Assembly (NCBI RefSeq): GCF_002915595.1
Contig: NZ_PQGG01000003.1
Location: 60,939 to 124,938, forward strand
Origin: Zhongshania marina
GTDB lineage: Bacteria; Pseudomonadota; Gammaproteobacteria; Pseudomonadales; Spongiibacteraceae
Reading direction: 5' to 3'
Length of the DNA: 64,000 nucleotides
Part shown: positions 8,547-17,716 of the stretch, piece by piece
How positions within the stretch are numbered: position 1 is the first letter of the stretch
How the letters are laid out: every line of letters begins with the position of its first letter
Notes under the pieces: generated by a model
What the model was told of the DNA's origin: nothing
The model's input: the letters and a program-made list of their open reading frames with translations, nothing else
Database searches by the model: none
Position numbers and translations under genes: made by a program

Positions 8547-10085
8547 TTAATACACCGCTGCAGGGATATTGTTGTCGAATTCAACTTCGCGATAGCACTC
8601 GGCTACGAGATCGCTGTAATACGCTAAAATTTCTTTGCGACGCAGGCGGCCATTGGCGGTTAGCAAGCCATCGATATCGCTAAGCGGCTTAGGCAGCGTC
8701 GCCCATCTTTTTATCTGGGCGTAATCCGGCAACACATCATTACACCTGTCTATTTCTTCATCTATTTGATCGCGGCTGGCGCTTGCAGCAGGATAAATCA
8801 AGGCGCTGCAATAGGCTTCGCCATCACCAATCACCATGCATTGCAGAATGTTAGCTTGCGCAGATAATTCACTCTCCGGCCACTCAGGGGAAATATTGCG
8901 ACCGTAACTATTCACTAGTAAATTTTTACTGCGACCGCGCAGCCATAAAAATCCGTCATCGTCCAAGGTGCCAAGATCTCCGGTGGCAACTTCTGTCATC
9001 TCCAGAGCGTCGACATTGTTTTGTAAATAACCTAGGTAGATACTTCCGCCAACCGTGACCTGCGCGTCTGCGATACTGACTCTGCAATGCGGTAGAACTT
9101 TTCCGGCCGAGCCCAATTTATCTGCGCCGGGTCTATTAACACTTACCACTGAGCCACATTCTGACAAGCCATAACCTTCGTACACCGGTAAGCCAAGTTC
9201 GCGGCCCCGCGCAATTAAATCTGGCGCGACCCGCGCCCCACCTACCGCAAGAAACTGAAGGCTTGACGGCGCAGACCAGTTGCCAGCGTCTCTTTGCGCG
9301 ATAAGACCTTTTAGAATTTGTGGCAGTATTACCGCACTATCGGGCTGCATTGCGCTAAGTGTGGCGGCCAAACTGGCGATGTCTAAACCTGAGCTACCCG
9401 CCCAACCTAGTGTTGCCAAGCACGGCAAAATCACTAGCGAGCCTCGCAACAGGGCGCTATAAACTCCCGCCACGTTCTCTAATAACGTCGCAAGCGGTAA
9501 TACCGCTAAATGGCGATGCAATGGTGTGTCGTATAAAGCCTCATTTAACGCAGAGGCGGTATTGCATTGAACGAGATTTGACAGGCATACGCCCTTTGGA
9601 TGTCCAGTTGAACCCGAGGTATAAGTAATTTTTGCGGTATCCGCTGGCAGCACACTTTTATCTGTCGAGGCCTGCATTCGAAAGGCGCGCATCGACGATA
9701 AGCCGACAAGTTGCACAGAAACGTCACTTAGTCTTTCGCCAAAGAGGCTTTTACTAAGTTGGGCAAAGTCTCGACTGTCACTAAGCAAGATATCGGCACC
9801 GCTACTCTCAACGGCGTGAAGTACTTGCTGTGGTGTAAAAAAGCCAGGGAGCGGAATTAGGGGAATACCCGCTAACTGGCAAGCTAAATCAATAATAATC
9901 CATTCTGGTCCATTATCAGCAGCAAGACCAAGACGCTGAACGCCCAAGACGCTTAGTTGCGCCGCCAGATCCTGCACTGCAATAAGCAAATCACCATAAC
10001 TTACAGAGCGGCTTTCTCCTTGAAGCGCGGGAAGACTACCCGAATCTTTAGCAATATCTCTCAGTGTCAAAATGATCTTACTCAT
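8547..10085 (-). CDS. AMP-forming acyl ligase (ANL superfamily)
   Basis: 512 residues. Adenylation motifs are present in order: ITYTSGSTGHPKGVCLS (phosphate loop), YEGYGLSECGS, and TGDLGTLDDDGFLWLRGRSKN with the hinge. It resembles long-chain acyl-CoA synthetases but is shorter. The C-terminal A10 motif reads LTANGRLRRKEI, where the usual catalytic Lys of (N/T)GK appears as Arg, which may weaken or change the adenylation step. Its start overlaps the end of the thermostable-hemolysin gene by 8 bases. It probably activates a fatty acid for the neighbouring oxygenase and SDR, or transfers it with the hemolysin-family protein. Confidence 0.85.
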   Translation of the reverse strand: MSKIILTLRDIAKDSGSLPALQGESRSVSYGDLLIAVQDLAAQLSVLGVQRLGLAADNGPEWIIIDLACQLAGIPLIPLPGFFTPQQVLHAVESSGADILLSDSRDFAQLSKSLFGERLSDVSVQLVGLSSMRAFRMQASTDKSVLPADTAKITYTSGSTGHPKGVCLSNLVQCNTASALNEALYDTPLHRHLAVLPLATLLENVAGVYSALLRGSLVILPCLATLGWAGSSGLDIASLAATLSAMQPDSAVILPQILKGLIAQRDAGNWSAPSSLQFLAVGGARVAPDLIARGRELGLPVYEGYGLSECGSVVSVNRPGADKLGSAGKVLPHCRVSIADAQVTVGGSIYLGYLQNNVDALEMTEVATGDLGTLDDDGFLWLRGRSKNLLVNSYGRNISPEWPESELSAQANILQCMVIGDGEAYCSALIYPAASASRDQIDEEIDRCNDVLPDYAQIKRWATLPKPLSDIDGLLTANGRLRRKEILAYYSDLVAECYREVEFDNNIPAAVY

Positions 10086-10806
10086 AGAGCGCTCGCAAAT
10101 CGCGACTCCCGTCGGCAGCTGCCAGCTGTGCGTCGCAACTGCTCAATAACATGGACGTCATCGGCTGATTTTCAAACATTGCCACCGCGTGGCGAGCATT
10201 GACTGCGATAACTTTAGGCTTGGTATCGTAGTAACTTCCCCAGTCTGGTAGTTGCACACCAACTCGGCTACCGTCAGCCTCACACAATGCATACTGCACG
10301 ACCCGCAAGCGGCTCAGTAATTTTTGCACCTCGGGCGTTGCCGTAAAAACCGCCCACTCTGCACCGGCATTGCAGATCAACGACGCTAATGCGATAAATA
10401 ACATTTGGCTACTACCGCGCCATGTTGATACCAAATTACCGATCTCGACTAAACTATCTCTCGCAATCTGACGGTCCAATAAATCGCCAAGTACAGCTTC
10501 CGCAGGCGTATTCATGTACTGCTCTATAAACAATGCGTGGCCGTGACGACCTCGACGTATACCAAGCACACCAGAAATTTCTCGGCGAGCCCGCATCACC
10601 AGCAGTAGAGGCAAAAACTCACGTAATTTAGCGCCGTAAGTGTTGAAAAACTTATTCGCGATATACGCTTCTAACTCAGCGCGTTCCGGCGCATTGCGAC
10701 CAACAATAGAAAGTTGCGGCGACATCTCTAATGACTCTCTGTACTTAGAGCCGGTGTCTAAGCTACTGCTAAGTACATTTTTTACTGCATCTGTCGGTAA
10801 ATACAT
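10078..10806 (-). CDS. Thermostable hemolysin family protein (acyltransferase-like fold)
   Basis: 242 residues, first gene of the long minus-strand run. It matches the T_hemolysin family by FIEQYMNTPAEAVLGDLL, LVEIGNLVSTWRG and AEWAVFTATPEVQKLL. The family is named after a Vibrio protein, but its fold is related to GNAT and autoinducer-synthase-type acyltransferases, so a transfer role with the next-door acyl ligase is plausible. No signal peptide is present, which argues against a secreted toxin. AGGAGG ends 8 bases before the ATG. PmrA-like direct repeats lie 36-66 bases upstream of the start. Confidence 0.85.
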   Translation of the reverse strand: MYLPTDAVKNVLSSSLDTGSKYRESLEMSPQLSIVGRNAPERAELEAYIANKFFNTYGAKLREFLPLLLVMRARREISGVLGIRRGRHGHALFIEQYMNTPAEAVLGDLLDRQIARDSLVEIGNLVSTWRGSSQMLFIALASLICNAGAEWAVFTATPEVQKLLSRLRVVQYALCEADGSRVGVQLPDWGSYYDTKPKVIAVNARHAVAMFENQPMTSMLLSSCDAQLAAADGSRDLRALYE

Positions 10807-10841
10807 TCCGGCACCCTCCTACCGAGATTTCATGCTTGCAG

Positions 10842-10872
10842 CTTAAGCAGCAATTTTTAAGAAAGACTTAAG
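10842..10872 (-). promoter_or_regulatory. PmrA/QseB-type response-regulator box upstream of the ten-gene operon
   Basis: Read on the minus strand, CTTAAG (10867-10872) and CTTAAA (10856-10861) are direct repeats with exactly five bases between them, the layout of the PmrA box (YTTAAK-N5-YTTAAK) with one mismatch. A further palindromic CTTAAG lies at 10842-10847. The operon itself encodes a PmrA/QseB-like regulator, so these are likely its binding sites. Binding is inferred. Confidence 0.55.
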
Positions 10873-10941
10873 AGAAATAATATCCAGCAAAATAATTGTT
10901 GGCAGATTGATGTGCAGTAAGAATGCACAACCCTACACTAA

Positions 10942-10985
10942 AGGAAACTATTTCCTGTTGACACAATAATTTATAGCAGTAGTAT
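10942..10985 (+). promoter_or_regulatory. Sigma70 promoter with adjoining palindrome for the molybdoenzyme gene
   Basis: A consensus -35 box TTGACA (10958-10963) is followed after 16 bases by TAGTAT (10980-10985) as -10. Directly upstream lies a perfect short palindrome, AGGAAA-CTA-TTTCCT (10942-10956), a possible operator. Because the -10 overlaps the most upstream ATG of the frame (10984), the downstream ATG at 11056 is the credible start. Confidence 0.6.
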
Positions 10986-11055
10986 GGGCGGTGGCATCGC
11001 CATGCCTTTACATCAACGCCAACAAGCAATAACGATAAAAACATCGGAGCGTAAA

Positions 11056-13221
11056 ATGAAAACCAGCTATACCGTGTGCGGTATTTGCGAACAGGCCTGC
11101 GGGCTAAAAGTCACTGCAGAAAACAATACCGTTATCAAAATTGAGCCCGATAAAGACAATGCCTATAGCTGGCGAGACTACTGTATAAAAGGGGCGAAAT
11201 CTCACCTCGCTTTAAACCACCCAAAGCGCATCACCAAGCCAATGAAACGCGTTGGTGACCGCTATGTCGAAACCAGTTACGAAGAGGCAATACGCGATAT
11301 CAGTTCGCGCTTAAACAGAATTATCGATAATCACGGCGCAAATGCGGTTGGCAGTTATACCGGCAATCCCAATGGCTTCAACTTTGGGGGGGCGCTGTTC
11401 TTCTCAATGTTTCTTGACGCCATCGGCACCGAAAACCGCTTTTGGGTCGCCTCTGTCGATCAAAATGCTCTGCATGTTGTATCAGAAAATCTTTATGGCA
11501 ACCCCTGGGTCAGTTTGCAGCCAGATATAGACCACTGTGATTATTACCTGCTGATCGGCACCAACCCGCAGATTAGCGGCATGTGTTGGATAGGCTATTC
11601 ACCAGATGGCTGGAAACGCATACTGGCCCGCAAAGAAGCCGGAGCCGAGCTTGTCGTTGTTGATCCACGCAAAACTGAATGCGCCGTCAAAGCCAGCCAA
11701 CATATTGCACCGCTACCCGAATCGGACTGGGCACTGTTACTAGCAATCATCAAAATCATCTTCGACAATGGGTGGGACAAGGCCCCTGCACAATATCTTG
11801 ATGGCCTAGCGACGCTTAAACAGCTTGCTCAAAGTGCTGATTTACCCAGCCTAAGCCAGCTCTGCGATATCCCACAAGACACAATACAATCACTTGCCGA
11901 GCAATTCGCGAAGGCCCCGCGGGCGATGGCAATTGGTCGAACCGGTGTGAGCCAAGGTCGCAATGGCGTCCTCGCTTTGTGGCTAGTACAGGCATTAAAT
12001 TTAATAACTAATCGGGTAGAGCAAGAGGGCGGCATTTATTACGCCGCCGGTATTCTCGACTTTTTAAAAGCGGGCGATGCCCTGTTTCCACCTTCGGATG
12101 CCATTAGCCGCTTACGGGGCAACAAAAACATTGCCGGCTCCCACAGCATTGCAGAACTCCCCGACGAAATTACCACCCCCGGTGAAGGCCAAATACGCGC
12201 ATTAATAATGAACAGCGGCAACCCGGTAATTTCTGGCCCAGATGGCGGTAAACTCGACGCCGCACTTTCACAACTAGAATGCTTTATTGTAATCGATCAT
12301 TTTCAGCGTGAAAGTCACCGCCATGCAGATTGGCTAATACCCGGCGACCATTTCCTAGAGCGCACCGACATCAACCCCCTTCTGCAAGCGCTCAGCCCCA
12401 CGCCCCGCGCACAAATGAGCCGTGCCGCAGTGGAGCTGCCCAACGGCATGCGCTACGAATGGGAGTTTTTACGCGACCTTGCCATTGCAATGAACAAGCC
12501 CTTTGTAATAGGTAAAAAATGGCTAAACCCTGTCGTTAAAGCCAGCATGAAATTAGCAACATGGACGGGCAATAAAAATTACGGGTTCTCACCACTATGG
12601 CTGTCGCGGCTACTTATTCGTTCTGAAGGCAGGTTTAAATGGAAAGACATACAAAATGCTCAACATGGAATTGGCGACCTCAACACACGCCCAGAATTTG
12701 GCGCACTATTCGAAAAAGTCACCACCAGCAATGGCAAAGTAAATATAGCGCCGCCCCCGTTTATTGAATTGCTCAAAAAGCGTCTCAAAGAAAATCCTGA
12801 AGACACCTCCGCCTACCCTTTACAGCTAATCGGTAGGCGGAGAATGAAGATGATGAATTCTTGGTCTGTCGAAACCAGTATGACGGGAATGAAAGACCAT
12901 GAAATGAGCGGCGACACCATCGAAATAAATATCACCGATGGTGAAAAGCTCGGCATCATTGACGGCCAAACGGTTACCGTCAGCTCTGCAACTAATCGAC
13001 TTCAAGCCAAGGCTAAATTATCTAAGGACATTCGCAGCGGCGTTGCGGTAATGGAACACGGCTGGGGCTATCGCACCTTTGACCCTAAAACGGGAGAAGG
13101 CAGCTATAACGGCGGAGTAAATAGAAATATTCTTGTATCGAATACTGACCTTGATCCGCTATCGCGGGTGCCTAGACTAAACGGCACGAGGGTCAAAGTA
13201 ATGAGCGTAATGGAGGCATAA
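11056..13221 (+). CDS. Molybdopterin-dependent oxidoreductase (DMSO reductase superfamily)
   Basis: 721 residues, soluble: no Tat or Sec signal. The N-terminal Mo/4Fe-4S domain shows CGICEQACGLKV (CxxCxxxC) and the fourth Cys in DYCIKGAKS. The central part carries the molybdopterin-binding segments (LLIGTNPQISG, VVDPRKTECA), and the C-terminal molydop-binding domain begins near LQLIGRRRMKMMNSW. The protein belongs with assimilatory nitrate reductase or formate dehydrogenase-like enzymes, but no Sec or clearly placed Cys ligand for Mo is apparent, so the substrate is undetermined. It is a single gene with no electron-transfer subunit nearby. GGAG lies 7 bases before ATG 11056, and a strong promoter precedes it. 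Confidence 0.85.
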   Translation: MKTSYTVCGICEQACGLKVTAENNTVIKIEPDKDNAYSWRDYCIKGAKSHLALNHPKRITKPMKRVGDRYVETSYEEAIRDISSRLNRIIDNHGANAVGSYTGNPNGFNFGGALFFSMFLDAIGTENRFWVASVDQNALHVVSENLYGNPWVSLQPDIDHCDYYLLIGTNPQISGMCWIGYSPDGWKRILARKEAGAELVVVDPRKTECAVKASQHIAPLPESDWALLLAIIKIIFDNGWDKAPAQYLDGLATLKQLAQSADLPSLSQLCDIPQDTIQSLAEQFAKAPRAMAIGRTGVSQGRNGVLALWLVQALNLITNRVEQEGGIYYAAGILDFLKAGDALFPPSDAISRLRGNKNIAGSHSIAELPDEITTPGEGQIRALIMNSGNPVISGPDGGKLDAALSQLECFIVIDHFQRESHRHADWLIPGDHFLERTDINPLLQALSPTPRAQMSRAAVELPNGMRYEWEFLRDLAIAMNKPFVIGKKWLNPVVKASMKLATWTGNKNYGFSPLWLSRLLIRSEGRFKWKDIQNAQHGIGDLNTRPEFGALFEKVTTSNGKVNIAPPPFIELLKKRLKENPEDTSAYPLQLIGRRRMKMMNSWSVETSMTGMKDHEMSGDTIEINITDGEKLGIIDGQTVTVSSATNRLQAKAKLSKDIRSGVAVMEHGWGYRTFDPKTGEGSYNGGVNRNILVSNTDLDPLSRVPRLNGTRVKVMSVMEA

Positions 13222-13304
13222 TTGCTGCCGTGTTTATTGATAATGAGCACATGTGGTTAACGGAGCCTAAGGCAAAAACACCTCTCACTCTCTTGCCAAG
13301 CAAC

Positions 13305-14171
13305 TCACTCTTTAATATCCGTACGCAGCACCTGCAGACCTTTTTCTATGGTTTTTAAATGCTCGCGAACACCCGCTTTGCTTCGGGAAATTCCTACCGC
13401 GAGAATATCTAACACCGCCATATGTGCGAGGCGCGATGGCAGTGGCGTGTAGTCGCCCTCATCCATGTCTACGTCAATATATATTGCGAGGTCCGCCGCT
13501 GCAGTGACGGGTGAGCCGCTGGGCGCCAATGCGATGACGGGGGCTCCATTTTGTTGGGCCAAGTTTATGGCGTCTAGCAATGCCTTGGTGCGGCCAGACT
13601 GGGATATCACCACCACGACATCTTGCTGACTTAAGGACATTGCCGACATCGCTTGCACGTGTGGATCAGAATAAACGCTGGCAGAAATTTGCAGGCGAAA
13701 CAGATTGTGCTGGGCATCGGTGGCTACGGCGGCAGAGGCACCAAAGCCGTAGAATTCGACACGGCGAGCATTGCCAAGCAGCTCGACGGCTTTTTCTATG
13801 GCTGTTACCTCTATACTGTCGCGGACTTTTTTTAAGGCCTCCATCGTCGAGTCAAAGACCTTGAAGGTGTATTGCCGAGCGGAGTCTTCATCGCCAAAGC
13901 TAAATTCTTCGTACTCTGGGCTGTGGGCAATATGCTGTGCCAGCGCCACTTTAAAGTTTTGAAAACCATCACAGCCGACCGCTCGGCAAAACCGGACCAC
14001 CGTTGGTTCGCTGACATGCGCCTCTTGGGCAAGATCAACAATCCGCATATGAATCACTTCTTTGCGATTTTCCAGAATATAGTCCGCCACTTTACGCTCA
14101 GATCGGCGCATTTGCTCGCGGCTGGTTTCCATCGCACGGATGATGTTTCTGGGTCTCAAATTACTATCCAC
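13305..14171 (-). CDS. hexR: HexR-like MurR/RpiR family transcriptional regulator
   Basis: About 288 residues. N-terminal HTH of the RpiR type (SERKVADYIL, then AHVSEPTVVRFCRAVGCDGF) and a C-terminal SIS sugar-phosphate domain (FYGFGASAAVATDAQH, VVISQSGRTKALL, VTAAADLAIYID). The whole chain aligns well with HexR of pseudomonads, which senses 2-keto-3-deoxy-6-phosphogluconate and controls central carbon genes. The start is uncertain: the frame opens at ATG 14252, but GTG 14171 (VDSNLRPRN..) gives a length nearer the family's 285 or so and leaves room for a promoter between it and the divergent uvrD. Window genes such as epd, pgk and fbp could be targets, though I found no clear operator. Confidence 0.85.
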   Translation of the reverse strand: MDSNLRPRNIIRAMETSREQMRRSERKVADYILENRKEVIHMRIVDLAQEAHVSEPTVVRFCRAVGCDGFQNFKVALAQHIAHSPEYEEFSFGDEDSARQYTFKVFDSTMEALKKVRDSIEVTAIEKAVELLGNARRVEFYGFGASAAVATDAQHNLFRLQISASVYSDPHVQAMSAMSLSQQDVVVVISQSGRTKALLDAINLAQQNGAPVIALAPSGSPVTAAADLAIYIDVDMDEGDYTPLPSRLAHMAVLDILAVGISRSKAGVREHLKTIEKGLQVLRTDIKE

Positions 14172-14305
14172 CAACGCTCTATTATTGATATGGCCGCTTT
14201 CATTGTAACGCAGGACGGCAATATTGGCCCTTGTCGGCCAGCAAATTGCCACTCAGTGGAGATTAGCGGTGCCAGCGCGGACTAATCCCAGTAGAATACG
14301 GCGCC

Positions 14306-16477
14306 ATGGACGTATCTTATATTCTTGATGATCTCAATGACGCACAGCGTGACGCCGTCACCGCTGACAGCACCGGCACGCTGGTATTAGCAGGGGCCGG
14401 CAGTGGTAAAACACGAGTATTGGTGCACCGCATAGCTTGGAAGATAAAGGTCGAAGGCCTATCTGCCTACAGCATTCTAGCGGTGACCTTTACCAATAAA
14501 GCTGCCCGCGAAATGCGCGGCCGGATTGAAGCCTTGCTTGGCGGCAACGTAAATCACGGTATGTGGGTGGGCACCTTCCACGGTTTGGCGCATCGCTTAC
14601 TCAAAGCCCATGCCCGCGAAGCCGGCCTGCCCGACAATTTTCAAATTCTGGACAGTGACGACCAACTTCGCCAATTAAAGCGCATCCATCGCGAATTAGA
14701 GTTGGACGACACCCGCTGGCCACCCCGCCAATCCCAGTACTTTATTAATGGCCACAAAGATGAGGGGCGTCGCTCAGCGCATATCGATGACTTTGGCGGC
14801 GATCATTATTTAACCACAATGCTCAAGGTTTACCGCCGTTACGAGGAAGTCTGCCAGCAGCAGGGCGTCATCGACTTTGCCGAGCTATTACTGCGCGCCC
14901 TAGAGCTCTGGCGCAATAATCCGGCGATTCTTGATCACTACCAGCAGCGTTTTAAACATGTATTGGTAGACGAGTTTCAAGACACCAACGCGGTGCAATA
15001 CGCTTGGCTGCGGCTGTTGACCAACAGCGGGATGGCGATGACCGCCGTTGGCGATGATGATCAGTCCATCTACGGCTGGCGCGGTGCGCGCATAGAGAAT
15101 ATTCAGCAGTTCTCCAAAGATATTCCCAATACCCAAATTGTGCGCCTAGAACAAAACTACCGCTCTACCGGCACCATTCTCAAGGCTGCCAATGCGCTGA
15201 TTGCCAATAACAGCCAAAGAATGGGCAAAGAACTTTGGACCAAGGGCGAAGACGGCGACAAGATCGCGCTATTCGCCGCCTTTAACGAACAGGACGAAGC
15301 CCGCTTTGTTACTGATCGAATTGACGAATTACTGCGCGACGATTATCGCCGCAGCGACATCGGCGTGCTGTATCGCAGCAATGCCCAGTCCCGCGTGCTT
15401 GAAGAGTATTTAATTCGCGCCGGCGTGCCCTACCGTATTTATGGTGGCCAACGCTTCTATGACCGGCTAGAAATTAAAAACGCCCTCGCCTATTTGCGTA
15501 TTATTGCGCTGCGCGACGACGACACTGCCATCGAACGCGTTATCAATACCCCTACTCGCGGCATTGGCAATCGCACGGTAGAAATACTGCGAGAATACGC
15601 CCGCCAACATCAATTATCGCTATGGCGCTCTGCCCTTGCGATAATCGAAAACGGCATGCTGCCAGCCCGCGCCGGCAACGCACTGCGGGGCTTTTTATCG
15701 CTTATTGAAGACCTCGCCACCCAATGCCAAGACCTGTCATTGGACGAGCAAGTTAGCATTACCATCGACAAATCCGGTTTGATCGCCTTTCACGAAAAAG
15801 AAAAAGGCGAGAAAGCTCAAGCCCGAGTTGAAAACTTACAGGAATTAATCACCGCCGCGCGGGGTTATAGCCCTGAAGATGAAGACGCCGAACCACTGCG
15901 TGCCTTCTTAGATCAAGCCGCACTTGATGCCGGCGATCAACAGGCTGACGAGCACGAAGACAGCGTACAATTAATGACCCTGCACTCCGCCAAAGGGCTG
16001 GAGTTTCCCGCAGTGTTTATGGTCGGCGTGGAAGAGAATCTCTTTCCACATAAAATGTCGATGGACGACCCTGAGCGTTTAGAAGAAGAGCGCCGCTTAG
16101 CCTACGTGGGCATTACCCGCGCCGAGCAAAAATTATTTTTAAGCTATGCAGAATCACGCCGCCTACACGGACAAGAAAGCTTTAATAGCCTGTCGCGCTT
16201 TGTTCGAGAAATTCCCAACGAATTTATAGACGAAGTGCGAATTAACAATACCGTGAGCCGCCCCAGTAGCTATGCCCAAAGCGCCACTAGCGCTCAACAA
16301 GCTGCTGCAGACTCTATTGGCTTTGGCTTAGGGCAAAGAGTGCTGCACAGTATTTTTGGTGCCGGCGTGGTGATCAGCTTTGAAGGTCAAGGAGCCAGTG
16401 CGCGGGTTCAGGTCAATTTTGAAGACGAAGGCAGCAAATGGTTAGTGCTGCAATATGCGAATTTGCAGTTATTGTAA
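14306..16477 (+). CDS. uvrD: DNA helicase II UvrD
   Basis: 723-residue superfamily 1A 3'-5' helicase acting in nucleotide excision and mismatch repair. Motifs in order: Q-motif LNDAQRDAV, Walker A AGAGSGKT, motif Ia VTFTNKAAREM, Walker B LVDEFQDTN, motif III GDDDQSIYGWRGA, motif IV EQNYRST, motif V LMTLHSAKGLEF and motif VI YVGITRAEQKL. The C-terminal Tudor-like tail (LGQRVLHSIFGAGVVISFEG) that binds RNA polymerase in UvrD/PcrA is present. Length fits the family. It is divergent from hexR, and the TRAP binding-protein gene starts 16 bases after its stop. Confidence 0.97.
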   Translation: MDVSYILDDLNDAQRDAVTADSTGTLVLAGAGSGKTRVLVHRIAWKIKVEGLSAYSILAVTFTNKAAREMRGRIEALLGGNVNHGMWVGTFHGLAHRLLKAHAREAGLPDNFQILDSDDQLRQLKRIHRELELDDTRWPPRQSQYFINGHKDEGRRSAHIDDFGGDHYLTTMLKVYRRYEEVCQQQGVIDFAELLLRALELWRNNPAILDHYQQRFKHVLVDEFQDTNAVQYAWLRLLTNSGMAMTAVGDDDQSIYGWRGARIENIQQFSKDIPNTQIVRLEQNYRSTGTILKAANALIANNSQRMGKELWTKGEDGDKIALFAAFNEQDEARFVTDRIDELLRDDYRRSDIGVLYRSNAQSRVLEEYLIRAGVPYRIYGGQRFYDRLEIKNALAYLRIIALRDDDTAIERVINTPTRGIGNRTVEILREYARQHQLSLWRSALAIIENGMLPARAGNALRGFLSLIEDLATQCQDLSLDEQVSITIDKSGLIAFHEKEKGEKAQARVENLQELITAARGYSPEDEDAEPLRAFLDQAALDAGDQQADEHEDSVQLMTLHSAKGLEFPAVFMVGVEENLFPHKMSMDDPERLEEERRLAYVGITRAEQKLFLSYAESRRLHGQESFNSLSRFVREIPNEFIDEVRINNTVSRPSSYAQSATSAQQAAADSIGFGLGQRVLHSIFGAGVVISFEGQGASARVQVNFEDEGSKWLVLQYANLQLL

Positions 16478-16493
16478 GGCAGGAATAATAACA

Positions 16494-17630
16494 ATGAATC
16501 AGGCTAGCAAAGCCAATTACTCACCACTCATTATCTTAGCTTTACTGGCAGCATTAGTCGCCATGAGCTGGCTATATGTGGGCGAACGCAGTAAAGACCA
16601 CAGCAGCCAGCGCCAAGAAAGTAGCGCCAGCGGTCAACAGGTATTTCACTGGAAATTAGTCACCACCTGGCCCAAAAATTTTCCCGGACTTGGCACTGCG
16701 CCTGAAAAATTTGCCGCCATAGTAAACAAAATGAGCCAAGGCCGCTTACTCATCAAGGTATACGGTGCAGGCGAATTAGTCCCAGCAATGGGCGTTTTTG
16801 ACGCCGTCTCTACCGGCAGTGCCGAAGCGGGTCACGGCGCTGCTTATTATTGGAAGGGCAAACTAGCATCGTCTATCTTTTTTACCGCCGTCCCTTTTGG
16901 CATGACCGCACAGGAAATGAACGGCTGGCTATACCACGGCGGCGGTTTGGAGTTGTGGCGCGAAGCCTACGCACCCTTCAATTTAGTGCCGATGGCGGGT
17001 GGCAATACCGGCGTTCAAATGGCAGGCTGGTTTAATAAAGAAATTAATTCAGTGGCTGACGTAAAAGGTTTAAAAATGCGCATCCCCGGTTCGGGCGGTG
17101 AGGTGTGGAATCGTCTTGGCGGCACCTCGGTAACGCTGCCCGGTGGCGAGCTTTACACCTCACTGCAAACCGGCGTGATTGACGCAACCGAATGGGTAGC
17201 CCCTTATAACGATCTCGCCTTTGGCTTTCATGAAGTCGCAAAATATTACTACTATCCAGGCTGGCATGAACCGGGCTCTACATTAGAACTCATCATCAAC
17301 AAACAAGCCTTTGACGCATTACCAGAAGATTTAAAAGCTATTGTAGAAACCGCAGCACGCTACGCCAACGCCGATATGCTAGACGAATACACCGCAAGAA
17401 ATAATGCGGCGCTGCGCGAACTCGTCGACGTTCATCATGTGCAGTTACGCAAGCTACCCGACGATGTCATTCGCGAACTGCACCAAGCCTCAGACGACTA
17501 CTTAAAAGAATTGGCCAATACCGACCCGCTAACAAAACGGGTTTACACAAGTTGGAAAAACTTTATGGAAGGTGCCAAGGAATACCACCACATTTCTGAG
17601 CAGTCGTATATCAATTCGCGGGATTTGTAG
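16494..17630 (+). CDS. TRAP transporter substrate-binding protein, DctP/TakP-like
   Basis: 378 residues. A single N-terminal hydrophobic segment (about 11-27) acts as signal or anchor. The mature part has the DctP signature, including GLKMRIPGSGGEVWNRLGG with the conserved Arg that holds the carboxylate, and EWVAPYNDLAFGFHEVAKYYY followed by PGWHEPGSTLEL. The last block is characteristic of the alpha-keto acid/lactate-binding TakP subgroup, so an organic 2-oxo or hydroxy acid is the likely ligand. ATG 16494 has AGGAA upstream, 16 bases after uvrD. The matching permease subunits are probably the DctQM pair on the opposite strand 1.5-3.4 kb away. Confidence 0.88.
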   Translation: MNQASKANYSPLIILALLAALVAMSWLYVGERSKDHSSQRQESSASGQQVFHWKLVTTWPKNFPGLGTAPEKFAAIVNKMSQGRLLIKVYGAGELVPAMGVFDAVSTGSAEAGHGAAYYWKGKLASSIFFTAVPFGMTAQEMNGWLYHGGGLELWREAYAPFNLVPMAGGNTGVQMAGWFNKEINSVADVKGLKMRIPGSGGEVWNRLGGTSVTLPGGELYTSLQTGVIDATEWVAPYNDLAFGFHEVAKYYYYPGWHEPGSTLELIINKQAFDALPEDLKAIVETAARYANADMLDEYTARNNAALRELVDVHHVQLRKLPDDVIRELHQASDDYLKELANTDPLTKRVYTSWKNFMEGAKEYHHISEQSYINSRDL

Positions 17631-17656
17631 CAGTTGATTACTTCTTAAAAATACCC

Positions 17657-17699
17657 TGCTATTTAAGAGACTCGTTTATAGCGAGGCGTTTAAATAGCA
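17657..17699. terminator. Hairpin between convergent genes
   Basis: Perfect 10-bp arms TGCTATTTAA (17657-17666) and TTAAATAGCA (17690-17699), with a nested CTCG/CGAG stem in the loop. It lies between the ends of the TRAP binding-protein gene and the convergent SDR gene and probably stops transcription from both sides, although there is no long T-run. Confidence 0.5.
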
Positions 17700-17716
17700 A
17701 AGCCTTATTCTTAAAT

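Noticed and set aside
10984..11055. Extension of the molybdoenzyme back to ATG 10984
   Set aside because: That ATG overlaps the -10 box, and the conserved Fe-S domain starts right after ATG 11056, which has GGAG upstream.
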